From Chloroflexota bacterium (GTDB lineage: Bacteria; Chloroflexota; Anaerolineae; Anaerolineales; Villigracilaceae), in contig JACPYX010000007.1 of assembly GCA_016195815.1 (NCBI GenBank), positions 558,001 through 622,000 of the forward strand: DNA of 64,000 bases, in the 5' to 3' direction. Each line of letters opens with the position of its first letter. Positions within the stretch are counted from its first letter, which is position 1. The notes beneath the pieces were generated by a model. The model was not told the DNA's origin, did not search any database, and worked only from the letters and a program-made list of their open reading frames with translations. Below, in pieces: positions 8,616 through 19,940 of the stretch. A program made the translations under genes and the position numbers.

Positions 8616-11600
8616 TTATTTTTCTTCTAATTGATTCAGCGTTTCCAACAATCTCCCCATCCAATCTGCGTCTTTCCCAAACGCGCACCAATAGGCACCC
8701 TTGCCGCCGCGAATATCGGGCGCGAGGTCGCGCAGGCGCTTCTCTTCATTGCCGTTCGGCGCAGACGGATAGCGCAAAACAATCTGGCCTGTTTCCATGC
8801 CAATTGAGGCAAGTCCGGCTTTCTCTGCGCGCAGTTTGACGCGCATCTGATAGAAAAGATTCTCCGCCATTTCGGGTAATACGCCAAAGCGATCTTTGAA
8901 TTCGTTGGCCAACGCTTCAATTTCAGTCTCGTCGCGCAAATCCGCGATGCGGCGATAAAGGCGCAGGCGCAAATCCTGGTCCCTAATGTAATCGGCGGGA
9001 ATGCCGGCCGCTAAAGGCAAATCAACATTAACGGGCATTGAGATGGGCTGGTTGAAGGTTTGAAAGTTTAAAGGTTGCAAGTCGGCAGGTTTTCCTTCAC
9101 CCTTCAAACCTTCCAACATTCCAACTGTTCTTATCCTTCTCACTGCATCCGCCAGCAATCGCGTATAAAGATGAAAACCGACTGCCTGGATGTGTCCATG
9201 CTGGTGGTTGCCTAATAATTCGCCCGCACCGCGGATTTCAAGGTCGCGCATCGCAATCGAATAGCCCGCGCCAAGTTGTGTGTTCGCGGCAATGACTTCC
9301 AATCTCTGCTGGCCTTCGAGCGTCGGGGCAAGTTTTCGGTGGCGGAAAAAGTAGGCGTAGGCGCGTGCCGCTCCCCGTCCGACCCGGCCGCGCAGTTGAT
9401 AGAGTTGAGCCAGGCCAAAAGTGTCGGCGCGATCCACGATCAACGTATTCGCGTTCGGAATGTCCAATCCAGATTCGATGATGGTCGTCGAAAGCAAAAT
9501 ATCTATTTCGCCCGCGTTGAAGCGGTGCATGACCGACGCAAGTTCATGCTCATTCATTTGGCCGTGGCCAACGTCGACGCGCGCTTCGGGCACAAGCTGG
9601 TTAAGATGCGCTTTCATCGCATCAATCGTGTGGACTCGGTTGTGAACAAAGAAAATTTGCCCGCCGCGCTCGAGTTCGCGCAAAATGGCCTGACGCACAA
9701 GCTTCGGCGAATACGGCCCGACGTGCGTCACGATGGGCAGGCGCTCTTCCGGCGGCGTGTTGAGATTGGAAATATCGCGCACGCCGGTCAGCGCCATATA
9801 GAGCGTTCGCGGAATCGGCGTAGCCGTGAGTGTCAACACGTCCACCTCAGTGCGAAGTTTTTTTAGATGCTCTTTGTGTGTCACACCGAAGCGCTGCTCT
9901 TCATCAATGATAACCAGCCCAAGTTCCTTGAACTGCACATCCGCCGAAATCAAACGATGTGTGCCAATGACGATATCAATTTCGCCGATTGCAAGCCCAA
10001 GCAAAATTTCAGTTTGCTCACGCGGCGAACGGAAGCGCGAAAGCATTTCCACTTTCACCGGATACGCCGCGAGCCTTTGAGAAAAAGTTTCGAAATGTTG
10101 TTGCGCCAAAACAGTCGTCGGCACGAGGATCGCGACCTGCCTGCCATCCATCACGGCCTTGAAGGCGGCGCGCAAAGCCACTTCGGTTTTTCCATAACCC
10201 ACATCACCGCACAACAAACGATCCATCGGGCGCGCCGATTCCATATCATGTTTGATGTCGACAATTGATTTTGCCTGGTCGTCGGTCTCGACGTATGGAA
10301 AACTATCTTCCAATTCTTTTTGCCACTGTGTATCGGCCTTGAAGGCATATCCCTTCACAATATTTCGGCGCGCGTAAAGGTCGAGCATTTCCTGTGCGAC
10401 TTCAAGCACCGCTTCTTTTACGCGGCCCTTTTTTTCGCGCCACTCCTGGCCGCCCAACCGGTCCAACGCAGGCACTATGCCATCCGCCCCGACATAACGC
10501 GTCAATCTGTCGGCTTGATGGACAGGCACATACAATTGCCCCCCGCCTTCGTATTCGACCGCTAAAAACTCGCGCGCATGATCGTCCAGTTCGCGCGTCA
10601 CCAAACCAACAAAACGCCCAATGCCGTGATCAATATGAACGATATAATCCCCCGCTTGCAGATCGGCGTAAACCGATTCCGGAGTCTCGGCGATTTGTCT
10701 CTGGCGCGTGCGCGGCTGCGGCCGTTCCCATCCGAAGATTTCGGAATCAGTGATTAGATGAATAGAGAATAGAGATTGGTCGCGTAGAATAAAACCTTCA
10801 GAAAGAGATGCTTCGATGAAGGCCAGACTTTTCTCTTCGTCCTGTTCCCCACTCTCCAACCAGAGATCCTGCAGGCGTTCACTTTGACGCGAAACGATGA
10901 CAAGCGTCTCTTTCGCGGACGCCAAAGCGGAGGCGTGTTCAATAAACGGTTTGAGGCGCCCCGCGAATCTCTGCCCCACCCCGAACGCTGACGATAGACT
11001 CTCTTCGCCTTCCTGTGCGGTTGAATATCCCAATTCAAGCGAGACATATCCGTGCAAACTATCCAGCAATTCAGACCATGTCAAATAAGGAACAGGAAAA
11101 TCCGGCGTAAGCGTTCCCTCTTCGATACTCTCCTGTCGCAGTTTGACGGCTTGCTCTTCAATTTCAGAAACCATGCCGTCAACGACGGAAAGGTCATCAA
11201 TCAGCACCAACGTTTTAGGAGGCAAATAATCGAGCAGGCTTGCAGGCTGCTGATGCAGGAGCGGGATTTGGAATTCAGAGAATTCGATATCCGATATTTG
11301 GGAATCGGGAGATGTTCCTTCGTCCAATTCCAAATTCCCAATTCCCGAATCGCGCGCAATAAACTCACGCGCGGGCGTCACCAAAACCGATTCCAATTTC
11401 TCAACTGTTCGTTGGGATGCCGGGTCAAACCGCCGGAGCGATTCGATTTCATCTCCAAAGAAATCCAGGCGGACAGGCAGATTCTCCGCCGTCGGCCATA
11501 AATCCAAAATGCCGCCGCGGCTGGAGAATTGTCCCAGCTCAAGCACCGTGTTGGCGCGTTGGTAGCCCATCTTGGCCCAGCTTCGCAAAAGCGCATCAGG

Positions 11601-12068
11601 CTGGGCAGTTTGATTGACTGCTATCTTTTTACAGGCCTTCAGAAAATCCCGGCGCGGCAAAGTACGCGTCATCAATGAGCGCGCCGATGTCACAATAACC
11701 AGCGGCGACTCCGGTTTTTGTGCAAAAGGCAAATGATACGCGGCCAGCGCAGTCAGGGTCTGCAGGCGTTCACGGCGCGTGGTCACACCCCAGGCGGCTT
11801 GCTCATAGAAAAGCGGGTTTGGCTCTCCAAACAAATAGCGCGGCGACTTTGTCCAAAAACCCAGTTCGTCGAACATCGAAAGCGCGTGATCGGAACGATC
11901 CGTGATCAGCAGGACCGGCTGATTTAAATCTGCCTGCAATGCGGCCAAGACCGGCAGGCGTGCGGCCCGCGGCAATCCCAGCCCGGGTTGTGATTTGCCC
12001 GCCTGAATTTGTTTCAGCAAATGCTGATATTGTGGAAGTAAACGGATTTTATCGAGGAGAAGCTGCAT
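8616..12068 (-). CDS. mfd: Transcription-repair coupling factor
   Basis: Full-length Mfd (1150 aa) displaces stalled RNA polymerase and recruits UvrA. Order: UvrB-like N-terminal module (about 1-340), RNAP-interaction domain (about 455-530, with [16 protein letters not shown]), RecG-like translocase (Walker [13 protein letters not shown] box [28 protein letters not shown]), TRG motif region and C-terminal regulatory TRCF domain. Three segments of the coding DNA have the look of inserted micro-repeats: residues 240-269 (11262-11351), about 427-440 (10750-10785) and about 980-1007 (9049-9128). All fall in linkers, so the protein is probably functional. It follows pth by about 65 bp in the same direction. 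Confidence 0.97.
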   Translation of the reverse strand: MQLLLDKIRLLPQYQHLLKQIQAGKSQPGLGLPRAARLPVLAALQADLNQPVLLITDRSDHALSMFDELGFWTKSPRYLFGEPNPLFYEQAAWGVTTRRERLQTLTALAAYHLPFAQKPESPLVIVTSARSLMTRTLPRRDFLKACKKIAVNQTAQPDALLRSWAKMGYQRANTVLELGQFSSRGGILDLWPTAENLPVRLDFFGDEIESLRRFDPASQRTVEKLESVLVTPAREFIARDSGIGNLELDEGTSPDSQISDIEFSEFQIPLLHQQPASLLDYLPPKTLVLIDDLSVVDGMVSEIEEQAVKLRQESIEEGTLTPDFPVPYLTWSELLDSLHGYVSLELGYSTAQEGEESLSSAFGVGQRFAGRLKPFIEHASALASAKETLVIVSRQSERLQDLWLESGEQDEEKSLAFIEASLSEGFILRDQSLFSIHLITDSEIFGWERPQPRTRQRQIAETPESVYADLQAGDYIVHIDHGIGRFVGLVTRELDDHAREFLAVEYEGGGQLYVPVHQADRLTRYVGADGIVPALDRLGGQEWREKKGRVKEAVLEVAQEMLDLYARRNIVKGYAFKADTQWQKELEDSFPYVETDDQAKSIVDIKHDMESARPMDRLLCGDVGYGKTEVALRAAFKAVMDGRQVAILVPTTVLAQQHFETFSQRLAAYPVKVEMLSRFRSPREQTEILLGLAIGEIDIVIGTHRLISADVQFKELGLVIIDEEQRFGVTHKEHLKKLRTEVDVLTLTATPIPRTLYMALTGVRDISNLNTPPEERLPIVTHVGPYSPKLVRQAILRELERGGQIFFVHNRVHTIDAMKAHLNQLVPEARVDVGHGQMNEHELASVMHRFNAGEIDILLSTTIIESGLDIPNANTLIVDRADTFGLAQLYQLRGRVGRGAARAYAYFFRHRKLAPTLEGQQRLEVIAANTQLGAGYSIAMRDLEIRGAGELLGNHQHGHIQAVGFHLYTRLLADAVRRIRTVGMLEGLKGEGKPADLQPLNFQTFNQPISMPVNVDLPLAAGIPADYIRDQDLRLRLYRRIADLRDETEIEALANEFKDRFGVLPEMAENLFYQMRVKLRAEKAGLASIGMETGQIVLRYPSAPNGNEEKRLRDLAPDIRGGKGAYWCAFGKDADWMGRLLETLNQLEEK
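9049..9128. repeat. Word-like micro-repeat inside mfd (TRCF linker)
   Basis: GTTGAAGGTTTGAAAG near 9050-9066 is nearly mirrored by CTTCAAACCTTCCAAC near 9101-9116, forming a long inverted repeat of AAGGTTTG-type words. It encodes a low-information linker ([17 protein letters not shown]...) between the translocase and the C-terminal domain. Confidence 0.55.
11262..11351. repeat. Word-like micro-repeat inside mfd (UvrB-like module)
   Basis: The segment is built of ATTCGATATCCGATATT, GGGAATCGGGA and their reverse complements (AATTCCAAATTC, TTCCCGAATC). It encodes residues 240-269, an Asp/Ser/Ile-rich stretch unlike the flanking conserved Mfd sequence. Confidence 0.6.
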
Positions 12069-12135
12069 ATATTGATGAGAATAGAGAACAGAAAATAGAA
12101 AGCAGATTAAGCGGCGGATACCAATTGGTTAGTCC
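12069..12135. repeat. Spacer between pth and mfd containing an AGAATAGAGAACAG-type element
   Basis: The spacer contains GATGAGAATAGAGAACAG followed by AAAATAGAAAGCAG, similar in wording to a segment inside mfd at 10756-10775 (GATGAATAGAGAATAGAGAT). No promoter or terminator is obvious. Confidence 0.4.
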
Positions 12136-12720
12136 CTACTCCCTGATCTCCCCATTAAACTTATTCATCGCCTTATCCAACCCATTGACGACGAATTCCA
12201 GCGCGGCGTCCGCGGCGCGGTCAAGAACATCGGATAAGGTTTTCATTTCATCTCGAGAAAAATCCTGCAAGACGTAGGCGGCGGGGTCCATACGTCCAGG
12301 CGGACGACCGATGCCGAGACGCAGGCGCGCAAAATCCTTCGTGCCGAGGCGTTCGATGGCGGAAGCCACGCCCTTTTGCCCGCCGGGGCCGCCGCCGGGA
12401 CGCAGGCGAATCGTCCCAAATGGAAGGTCAAGATCGTCATGCGCGACCAGCAAATTTTCGAGCGGCAGTTTATAAAAATGCGCCAGCCCCTGCACTGAAT
12501 GTCCCGATAGATTCATATATGTCTGCGGCTTGGCGAGGATAAGTTTGCGTTCCTCGTAAGTTGCATTCGTAACAATGGCCTTCGATTGCAGTTTCATGCC
12601 GCGCGCGTTGAGGCGCACTGCAATACGGTCTATCAACATGAAACCAAAGTTGTGACGATTGTCTTTGTATTCGCGGCCTGGGTTGCCAAGGCCGATGAGG
12701 AGGAATGTATCAAGTGTCAT
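12136..12720 (-). CDS. pth: Peptidyl-tRNA hydrolase
   Basis: The 194-residue enzyme releases tRNA from stalled peptidyl-tRNA. The N-terminus LIGLGNPGREY contains the conserved Asn and the segment DNRHNFGF carries the catalytic His. AHDDLDLPFGTIRLRPGGG (catalytic Asp) and GGQKGVASAIERLGT are the other signatures. I place the start at the ATG at 12720; the frame is open upstream to 12789 but that part would overlap the previous gene and lacks homology. The previous gene ends 10 bp upstream, so the two form an operon with mfd. Confidence 0.95.
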   Translation of the reverse strand: MTLDTFLLIGLGNPGREYKDNRHNFGFMLIDRIAVRLNARGMKLQSKAIVTNATYEERKLILAKPQTYMNLSGHSVQGLAHFYKLPLENLLVAHDDLDLPFGTIRLRPGGGPGGQKGVASAIERLGTKDFARLRLGIGRPPGRMDPAAYVLQDFSRDEMKTLSDVLDRAADAALEFVVNGLDKAMNKFNGEIRE

Positions 12721-12730
12721 GTGCCAGGTT

Positions 12731-13360
12731 TTATAAACGCCGGAGGCGAAGGAAAATTCCAAAAACAAAAAACAATATTCCAATGGCAATCGCGCCGCGC
12801 TGCAAGCTGACGTAAACCTCGCCCTGCGACAACGCCGCAGGATTAGGCGGCAATGGCGTCGGGGTTGGGCGCGGAGTGAAAGTCGGCGCTGGCAAAGTCG
12901 GCGAAACGGCGACCAGGATCGGGGTCGGGATTTGAAGCGCAGGCTGGGTGGATGTCGCAGCCGGGGTGGGAGTCGCCAGCGCGGTGTAGTTCCGCACTTG
13001 AACGGGAACGGTCACATCTTGAAAAGTCCGATCCAGCAAAGTCACCCGCAGGCGCAGAACATATTCTCCGTCGCTGATGGTGGTTGTATCCCAGGATGCA
13101 AGTACATCGTTGGAAATTGGCAGTGTAGTGGTCGAGATGTTGAACCAGGTGTTGGCGGTGTCTGACGCATAAGCGAAGGCTATCTCCGCCGAATCGAAAT
13201 TTTGGATATCGGTGAAGCCTGTAATCGCAACCAGCCCCTGCAAGACCTGCCCCGCCGCCGGCGCTGTGATGACCGGGGCAGAAGCCTGAGCCGCCGCGCG
13301 CAAGGGCCAGGCAAGGATCGTGAAAAACAAAAGCGAGCGGAGGAAGCGGGCGATGTCCAT
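12731..13360 (-). CDS. Membrane-anchored Ig-like domain protein, unknown function
   Basis: The 209-residue protein has a signal peptide (about 1-26, ending near AAAQA), an Ig-like beta domain of bacterial surface type (about 28-125, starting PVITAPAAGQVLQG), a Thr/Pro-rich linker (PTPTPLPP repeats, about 130-170), and a C-terminal membrane helix with a basic end (LRLRRL). It would be exposed outside the cytoplasmic membrane and anchored at its C-terminus. No catalytic motif is visible. The start chosen (13360) gives the signal peptide directly after MDIARFLRS; the frame continues upstream to 13459 without support. It heads the pth-mfd operon. Confidence 0.7.
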   Translation of the reverse strand: MDIARFLRSLLFFTILAWPLRAAAQASAPVITAPAAGQVLQGLVAITGFTDIQNFDSAEIAFAYASDTANTWFNISTTTLPISNDVLASWDTTTISDGEYVLRLRVTLLDRTFQDVTVPVQVRNYTALATPTPAATSTQPALQIPTPILVAVSPTLPAPTFTPRPTPTPLPPNPAALSQGEVYVSLQRGAIAIGILFFVFGIFLRLRRL

Positions 13361-13448
13361 CGAACAAGCAAGTCTAACATGAAGCAGAACGAGGGTCAAA
13401 TCAGCATCGTCAAACCGCCAACGTGCGGAATTGAAATGATGCAACAAT

Positions 13449-13477
13449 TTTTGATGCAAATCATTTTATGGTAAACT
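13449..13477 (+). promoter_or_regulatory. Candidate promoter of the Roadblock/LC7 gene
   Basis: TTTTGA (13449-13454) and TAAACT (13472-13477) are spaced by 17 bp, about 30 bp before the start codon. Confidence 0.35.
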
Positions 13478-13506
13478 CAGGCAGACAAAATTCAGGAGAT
13501 TCTTTT

Positions 13507-13881
13507 ATGGCAAAATCCCGTTCAGACCAGATGGTAGACCGGCTTCGTTCCATGCAGGCCGCCGCGCCTGATATTGAAGCGTCTGCCATCGTATCGGTGG
13601 ACGGCTTGATTATGGCATCGGCTCTTCAACAAGGCGTTGAGGAAGACCGCGTCTCGGCCATGTCGGCCGCTATGCTGAGCCTCGGCGAGCGCATTTCCGG
13701 CGAGCTTGGACGCGGCGGCCTTGAACAAGTCTATATCAAGGGCAACGCCGGTTCGATCGTATTGACATCCGTCGGAGCGGAAGCGGTTCTGACCGCCCTG
13801 GCACGGCAGGAGGCAAAATTGGGCTTGATCTTCCTTGAGATGCGGCGGGCCGCCGAAGACCTGGTCAAACTGGTCGGATGA
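13507..13881 (+). CDS. Roadblock/LC7 domain protein (MglB-like)
   Basis: The 124-residue protein is one Roadblock/LC7 domain: the opening helix SDQMVDRLRSMQAAAPDIEAS, a strand ASAIVSVDGLIMAS, the GGLEQVYIKGNAGSIVLTSV sheet and a C-terminal helix. Such proteins dimerise and in bacteria often act as GTPase-activating partners of small Ras-like GTPases (MglB with MglA). No GTPase gene lies next to it here, so the partner must be elsewhere. The start at 13507 is preceded by AGGAGA at 11 bp; a longer frame from 13468 is less likely. A strong terminator follows. Confidence 0.85.
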   Translation: MAKSRSDQMVDRLRSMQAAAPDIEASAIVSVDGLIMASALQQGVEEDRVSAMSAAMLSLGERISGELGRGGLEQVYIKGNAGSIVLTSVGAEAVLTALARQEAKLGLIFLEMRRAAEDLVKLVG

Positions 13882-13922
13882 AAACAAAGAATTATTCGTC
13901 AAACACATGCAACGCAACTCCC

Positions 13923-13957
13923 GGTGGGGAGGGCTTCAATGCCCTCCCCACCGCCTT
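13923..13957 (+). terminator. Terminator after the Roadblock gene
   Basis: A perfect 12-bp stem GGTGGGGAGGGC / GCCCTCCCCACC with a 6-nt loop, followed by GCCTTTG. The T-run is short, so termination may be partial. The remaining 135 bp to pyrG show no further gene. Confidence 0.7.
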
Positions 13958-14089
13958 TGTAGACAGCAGGTCATCGAAGATGCCGACACGTCAATCTCGT
14001 TTGTGCATCAAAGAGGAGATTGCCGCGCTCGGTTTGACATGCTTCGCTGCTCGACCATCGCTCGCAACGACATATTTCGAATGAGGTGA

Positions 14090-15703
<1,614 letters not shown>

Positions 15704-15730
15704 TTCGTCGGGGCGCTCCTCAGATCAACT

Positions 15731-15960
15731 CTACAAATTAAACCCCTTCGACATTTCGGCATCTACGCCGCGCAACTCCTCCGGCAAAGCACAGGCTAGC
15801 GAGAACGTCATGCGATCTGTCAACGCCAGGGGAAGGCATCAAATAAATTGACGTGATTCGACACAACGATCACCGCGCCGTTCATGGGGAAATTTTCAAG
15901 ACCCAGACGATGAATCTTCTCAATGGTGTGGAATGAAAGACAAATTGCCTGCGGTCGCGC
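15731..15960 (-). pseudogene. Broken PlsC-like acyltransferase remnant
   Basis: Read on the minus strand, the spacer after pyrG encodes HTIEKIHRLGLENF then GAVIVVSNHVNLFDAF, the N-terminal block of 1-acyl-glycerol-3-phosphate acyltransferases (NH-x4-D motif with its catalytic His and Asp). The frame then hits a stop (TGA near 15820). One frame over, the sequence continues as LTDRMTFSLACALPEELRGV down to a TAG at 15731-15733. Upstream, another in-frame TGA interrupts it. This is a multi-lesion fragment, truncated at both ends; the remainder of the 420-bp spacer to eno holds only regulatory sequence. Confidence 0.7.
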
Positions 15961-16032
15961 CGATCGAATTCAACCGATTCGGATAAGGTCAATGCTAATT
16001 CTCCAAACGATTTGCGATTATACTTGAGCAAA

Positions 16033-16061
16033 TGTGATTGTGATAAAAGCCTTTAATCACA
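16033..16061. promoter_or_regulatory. Inverted repeat upstream of eno
   Basis: TGTGATT (16033-16039) and AATCACA (16055-16061) form a 7-bp inverted repeat with a 15-bp spacer about 65 bp before eno. It could be an operator or an upstream hairpin; no regulator is identifiable. Confidence 0.3.
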
Positions 16062-16079
16062 GGTTGACCTGAAAAAAAT

Positions 16080-17422
<1,343 letters not shown>

Positions 17423-17429
17423 GCAATAG

Positions 17430-17459
17430 TGCTCGCTCGGGGCTAAGCTTGAGCGAGCA
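17430..17459 (+). terminator. Hairpin after eno
   Basis: TGCTCGCTC pairs perfectly with GAGCGAGCA around a 12-nt loop, immediately after the eno stop. There is no T-run; it may protect the 3' end or terminate weakly before the next gene 18 bp on. Confidence 0.5.
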
Positions 17460-17477
17460 ACTGTATTGGAGGGACGA

Positions 17478-18602
17478 ATGACAAACACAGATGATGTAAA
17501 ACGTTATCTTGCCAACCGCCAAAAAGAGATTGATGGCGCGGCTTTATATTTAGCGCTGGCAGAAATCGAGAAACAGCCGCAATTGGCCGAAGTCTATGCA
17601 CGCCTATCGGCCAGCGAGGAAAAACACGCCTCGGCCTGGGAAAAAAAACTGGCGGACTTGAAGGCGATTGCTCCGCCGCGCAGACTCTCCTGGCGTGCCG
17701 CGACCATGATCTGGCTGGCAAAGCGCTTTGGCTCGCAATTTGTTTTGCCAACCATTGCGAGCAACGAACGCGCCGATAGCCAGGCTTATATCGGCCAGCC
17801 TGATGAGGAAGCCGAGAAGTTTTCAATGGACGAAAGGTCACATGCCCGCATGTTGTCCATGGCGTCTCTATCAAAAGGCGGAATGTCTGGCGGCTCCGTT
17901 GCCCAGTTGGAAGGACGTCACCGCGCCAGCGGAGGCAACGCCCTGCGCGCCGCAGTTCTGGGCGCAAACGACGGGCTGGTTTCAATCTTGAGTCTGACCA
18001 TGGGCGTGGCAGGCGCGACGAATTCAAATGCGGATGTGTTAATCGCGGGATTGGCCGGATTACTGGCAGGCGCGGGATCCATGGCGCTTGGGGAATGGCT
18101 TTCGGTGCAAAGTTCGCGTGAACTCTATGAAAATCAGATCAAAATCGAAGCAGAAGAAATCGCTGAAAGCCCTGAAGAAGAAACGGAAGAATTGACGCTG
18201 ATCTATCAATCCAAAGGTTTGCCGGAAGATCGAGCGCGCGAACTGGCATCGCATATGATGGAAGATCAAACCCATATCCTGGATACGCTGGCCCGTGAGG
18301 AGTTGGGAATTGACCCGGAAGAATTGGGCGGGTCTGCTTATGAAGCGGCATTTACGTCTTTCTTCCTGTTTGCAATCGGCGCGATCTTTCCGATCTTCCC
18401 GTTCATCTTTTGGGGCGGAACAAATGCAATTTATCTGAGTCTGGCCGTCAGTGCAGTTGGCTTATTCATTATTGGGGCCGCAATCACGCTGATGACCGGG
18501 CGCGGAGTTCTGTTTTCAGGCTTTCGTCAGGTTGTGGTTGGGATGGCCGCAGCCGCGCTGACGTATGGCGTTGGAAGACTGATTGGCGTCTCGGTTGGAT
18601 AA
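17478..18602 (+). CDS. Ferritin-like (rubrerythrin) / VIT1 fusion, iron or manganese exporter (MbfA-like)
   Basis: The 374-residue protein joins an N-terminal ferritin-like four-helix domain (about 1-140; Glu/His motifs such as DGAALYLALAEIE, SEEKHASAW and DERSHARML give a plausible di-iron site) to a C-terminal VIT1/CCC1-type membrane domain (about 155-374; AAVLGANDGLVSILSLTMGV opens TM1). This architecture is that of MbfA, a membrane-bound ferritin that exports iron in alpha-proteobacteria. The start at 17478 follows GGAGGGACGA; an ATG at 17466 lies inside the SD. Metal export would complement the MntH importer, but no metal-regulator site is seen here. Confidence 0.85.
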   Translation: MTNTDDVKRYLANRQKEIDGAALYLALAEIEKQPQLAEVYARLSASEEKHASAWEKKLADLKAIAPPRRLSWRAATMIWLAKRFGSQFVLPTIASNERADSQAYIGQPDEEAEKFSMDERSHARMLSMASLSKGGMSGGSVAQLEGRHRASGGNALRAAVLGANDGLVSILSLTMGVAGATNSNADVLIAGLAGLLAGAGSMALGEWLSVQSSRELYENQIKIEAEEIAESPEEETEELTLIYQSKGLPEDRARELASHMMEDQTHILDTLAREELGIDPEELGGSAYEAAFTSFFLFAIGAIFPIFPFIFWGGTNAIYLSLAVSAVGLFIIGAAITLMTGRGVLFSGFRQVVVGMAAAALTYGVGRLIGVSVG

Positions 18603-18662
18603 TGGAAAAATATTCAGGCGAAATCAGAGAAAGTAAAACGGTGAACGGCGCACGCCTCGAAA

Positions 18663-18682
18663 GACGCGAGGGCGTCATTTTT
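18663..18682 (+). terminator. Weak terminator before the malK operon
   Basis: GACGC (18663-18667) and GCGTC (18672-18676) form a short stem followed by ATTTTT. The stem is only 5 bp, so the call is tentative. Confidence 0.4.
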
Positions 18683-18691
18683 CCCCAAGCA

Positions 18692-18719
18692 GAGAGTATA
18701 ATTAAATCACCATACTCTC
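18692..18719. promoter_or_regulatory. Operator and -10 box of the malto-oligosaccharide operon
   Basis: GAGAGTAT (18692-18699) and ATACTCTC (18712-18719) are exact inverted repeats 12 bp apart. The TATAAT at 18697-18702 overlaps the left arm, so transcription would start within the right arm. The palindrome therefore more likely acts as DNA, as a repressor operator, than as an RNA hairpin. No regulator gene is adjacent. Confidence 0.55.
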
Positions 18720-18740
18720 AAAAAATGGAGGAACAAAATC

Positions 18741-19841
18741 ATGGCTAGCGTAACGTTCGATCACATTTCCAAACGGTTTGGCGAAATGGTGGCTGTCAAC
18801 GACCTGAATATCCAGGTGGCTGACAAAGAATTTCTAGTTCTTGTAGGCCCCTCAGGATGCGGAAAAACCACCGCCCTGCGATGCCTGGCCGGACTGGAAG
18901 AGATCACCGGGGGGCAAATTCTGATCGGTGAACGTGTCGTAAACGATGTGGCGCCTAAAGATCGCGACATTGCGATGGTTTTTCAATCTTATGCTCTTTA
19001 CCCCCACCTGTCAGTCTACGACAACATGGCTTTTGGTTTAAAGCTTCGCAAGGTCCCCAAAGATGAGATCAAGAGACGCGTGAACGAGGCGGCGGACATT
19101 CTTGGTATCCAGGATTTGCTTGGTCGCAAGCCTCGTCAGCTTTCAGGCGGACAGCGTCAGCGCGTGGCGGTCGGACGCGCCATCGTTCGCGAGCCAAAGG
19201 TGTTCCTCTTCGATGAGCCGCTCTCCAATCTGGACGCAAAACTGCGCGTCCAAATGCGCGCCGAGATCAGCAAACTGCACCAACGCCTGCAAACCACTTT
19301 TATTTACGTAACGCACGATCAGGTTGAAGCCATGACAATGGCCTCCCGCATCGCGGTGATCAACAAAGGCATACTTCAGCAAATTGATACGCCGCAAAAC
19401 TTATATGATATGCCGAGCAATCTATTTGTGGCCGGCTTCATCGGTTCCCCCGCCATGAACTTTTTCCCAGCCAGGCTCCGCAAAGATGGCGGTACATTGC
19501 TTATCGATTCCGGAGATTTCGTCCTGCGCATCCCTGCCGAACACGCCAAGGCTTACGAAACCCATGCCGGGCGGGATGTTGTCTTTGGCATCCGGCCAGA
19601 GAATATACACGATGCAGACTTCGTCCCGTCCAACATCCGTGCTGAGAAGATAGAAGCAAAAGTTGACGTTACCGAATTAATGGGAAATGAAATCTTCCTA
19701 TACCTGGTTACCGGCAAAAACACATCAGTAGCCCGCGTCGACCCGCGCTCGAAAGTCCAGATTGGAAACAAATCACAATTCGCATTCGATATGGACAAGT
19801 TCCATATTTTTGACGCGGAAACCGAGCAGGCGATTCGGTAA
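18741..19841 (+). CDS. malK: Sugar ABC transporter ATP-binding protein (MalK/MsmK/UgpC type)
   Basis: The 366-residue ATPase has Walker A GPSGCGKTT (about 36-44), Q-loop VFQSYALYPHLSV, signature LSGGQRQRVAVG, Walker B VFLFDEPLSNLD and H-loop YVTHDQ. A C-terminal beta-rich domain (about 240-366), typical of sugar importers, can mediate regulation. It is the first gene of a locus followed by binding protein, two permeases and two GH13 enzymes, so malto-oligosaccharides are the probable substrate. Such ATPases are often shared between sugar transporters. SD GGAGG lies 9 bp before the ATG. Confidence 0.92.
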   Translation: MASVTFDHISKRFGEMVAVNDLNIQVADKEFLVLVGPSGCGKTTALRCLAGLEEITGGQILIGERVVNDVAPKDRDIAMVFQSYALYPHLSVYDNMAFGLKLRKVPKDEIKRRVNEAADILGIQDLLGRKPRQLSGGQRQRVAVGRAIVREPKVFLFDEPLSNLDAKLRVQMRAEISKLHQRLQTTFIYVTHDQVEAMTMASRIAVINKGILQQIDTPQNLYDMPSNLFVAGFIGSPAMNFFPARLRKDGGTLLIDSGDFVLRIPAEHAKAYETHAGRDVVFGIRPENIHDADFVPSNIRAEKIEAKVDVTELMGNEIFLYLVTGKNTSVARVDPRSKVQIGNKSQFAFDMDKFHIFDAETEQAIR

Positions 19842-19940
19842 CGCGTCCTGCCGGACGAAGGAGGTGATGCCGCTACAGAACTTTGTCAACGCTTTTGAAT
19901 TTCCGTTCCACAACCTAAAATTTTGAAGGAGAATAAGAGA

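Noticed and set aside
12721-12789. N-terminal extension of pth
   Set aside because: It lacks homology and overlaps the upstream gene; homology begins at the ATG at 12720.
13878-14084. 68-codon frame between the Roadblock gene and pyrG
   Set aside because: It runs through the terminator hairpin and has no SD or recognisable features.
16033-16061. CRP site upstream of eno
   Set aside because: TGTGATT/AATCACA with a 15-bp spacer does not fit the CRP spacing; kept only as an inverted repeat.
18602-18748. 48-codon frame before malK
   Set aside because: It covers the terminator, operator and SD of malK and overlaps the malK start.
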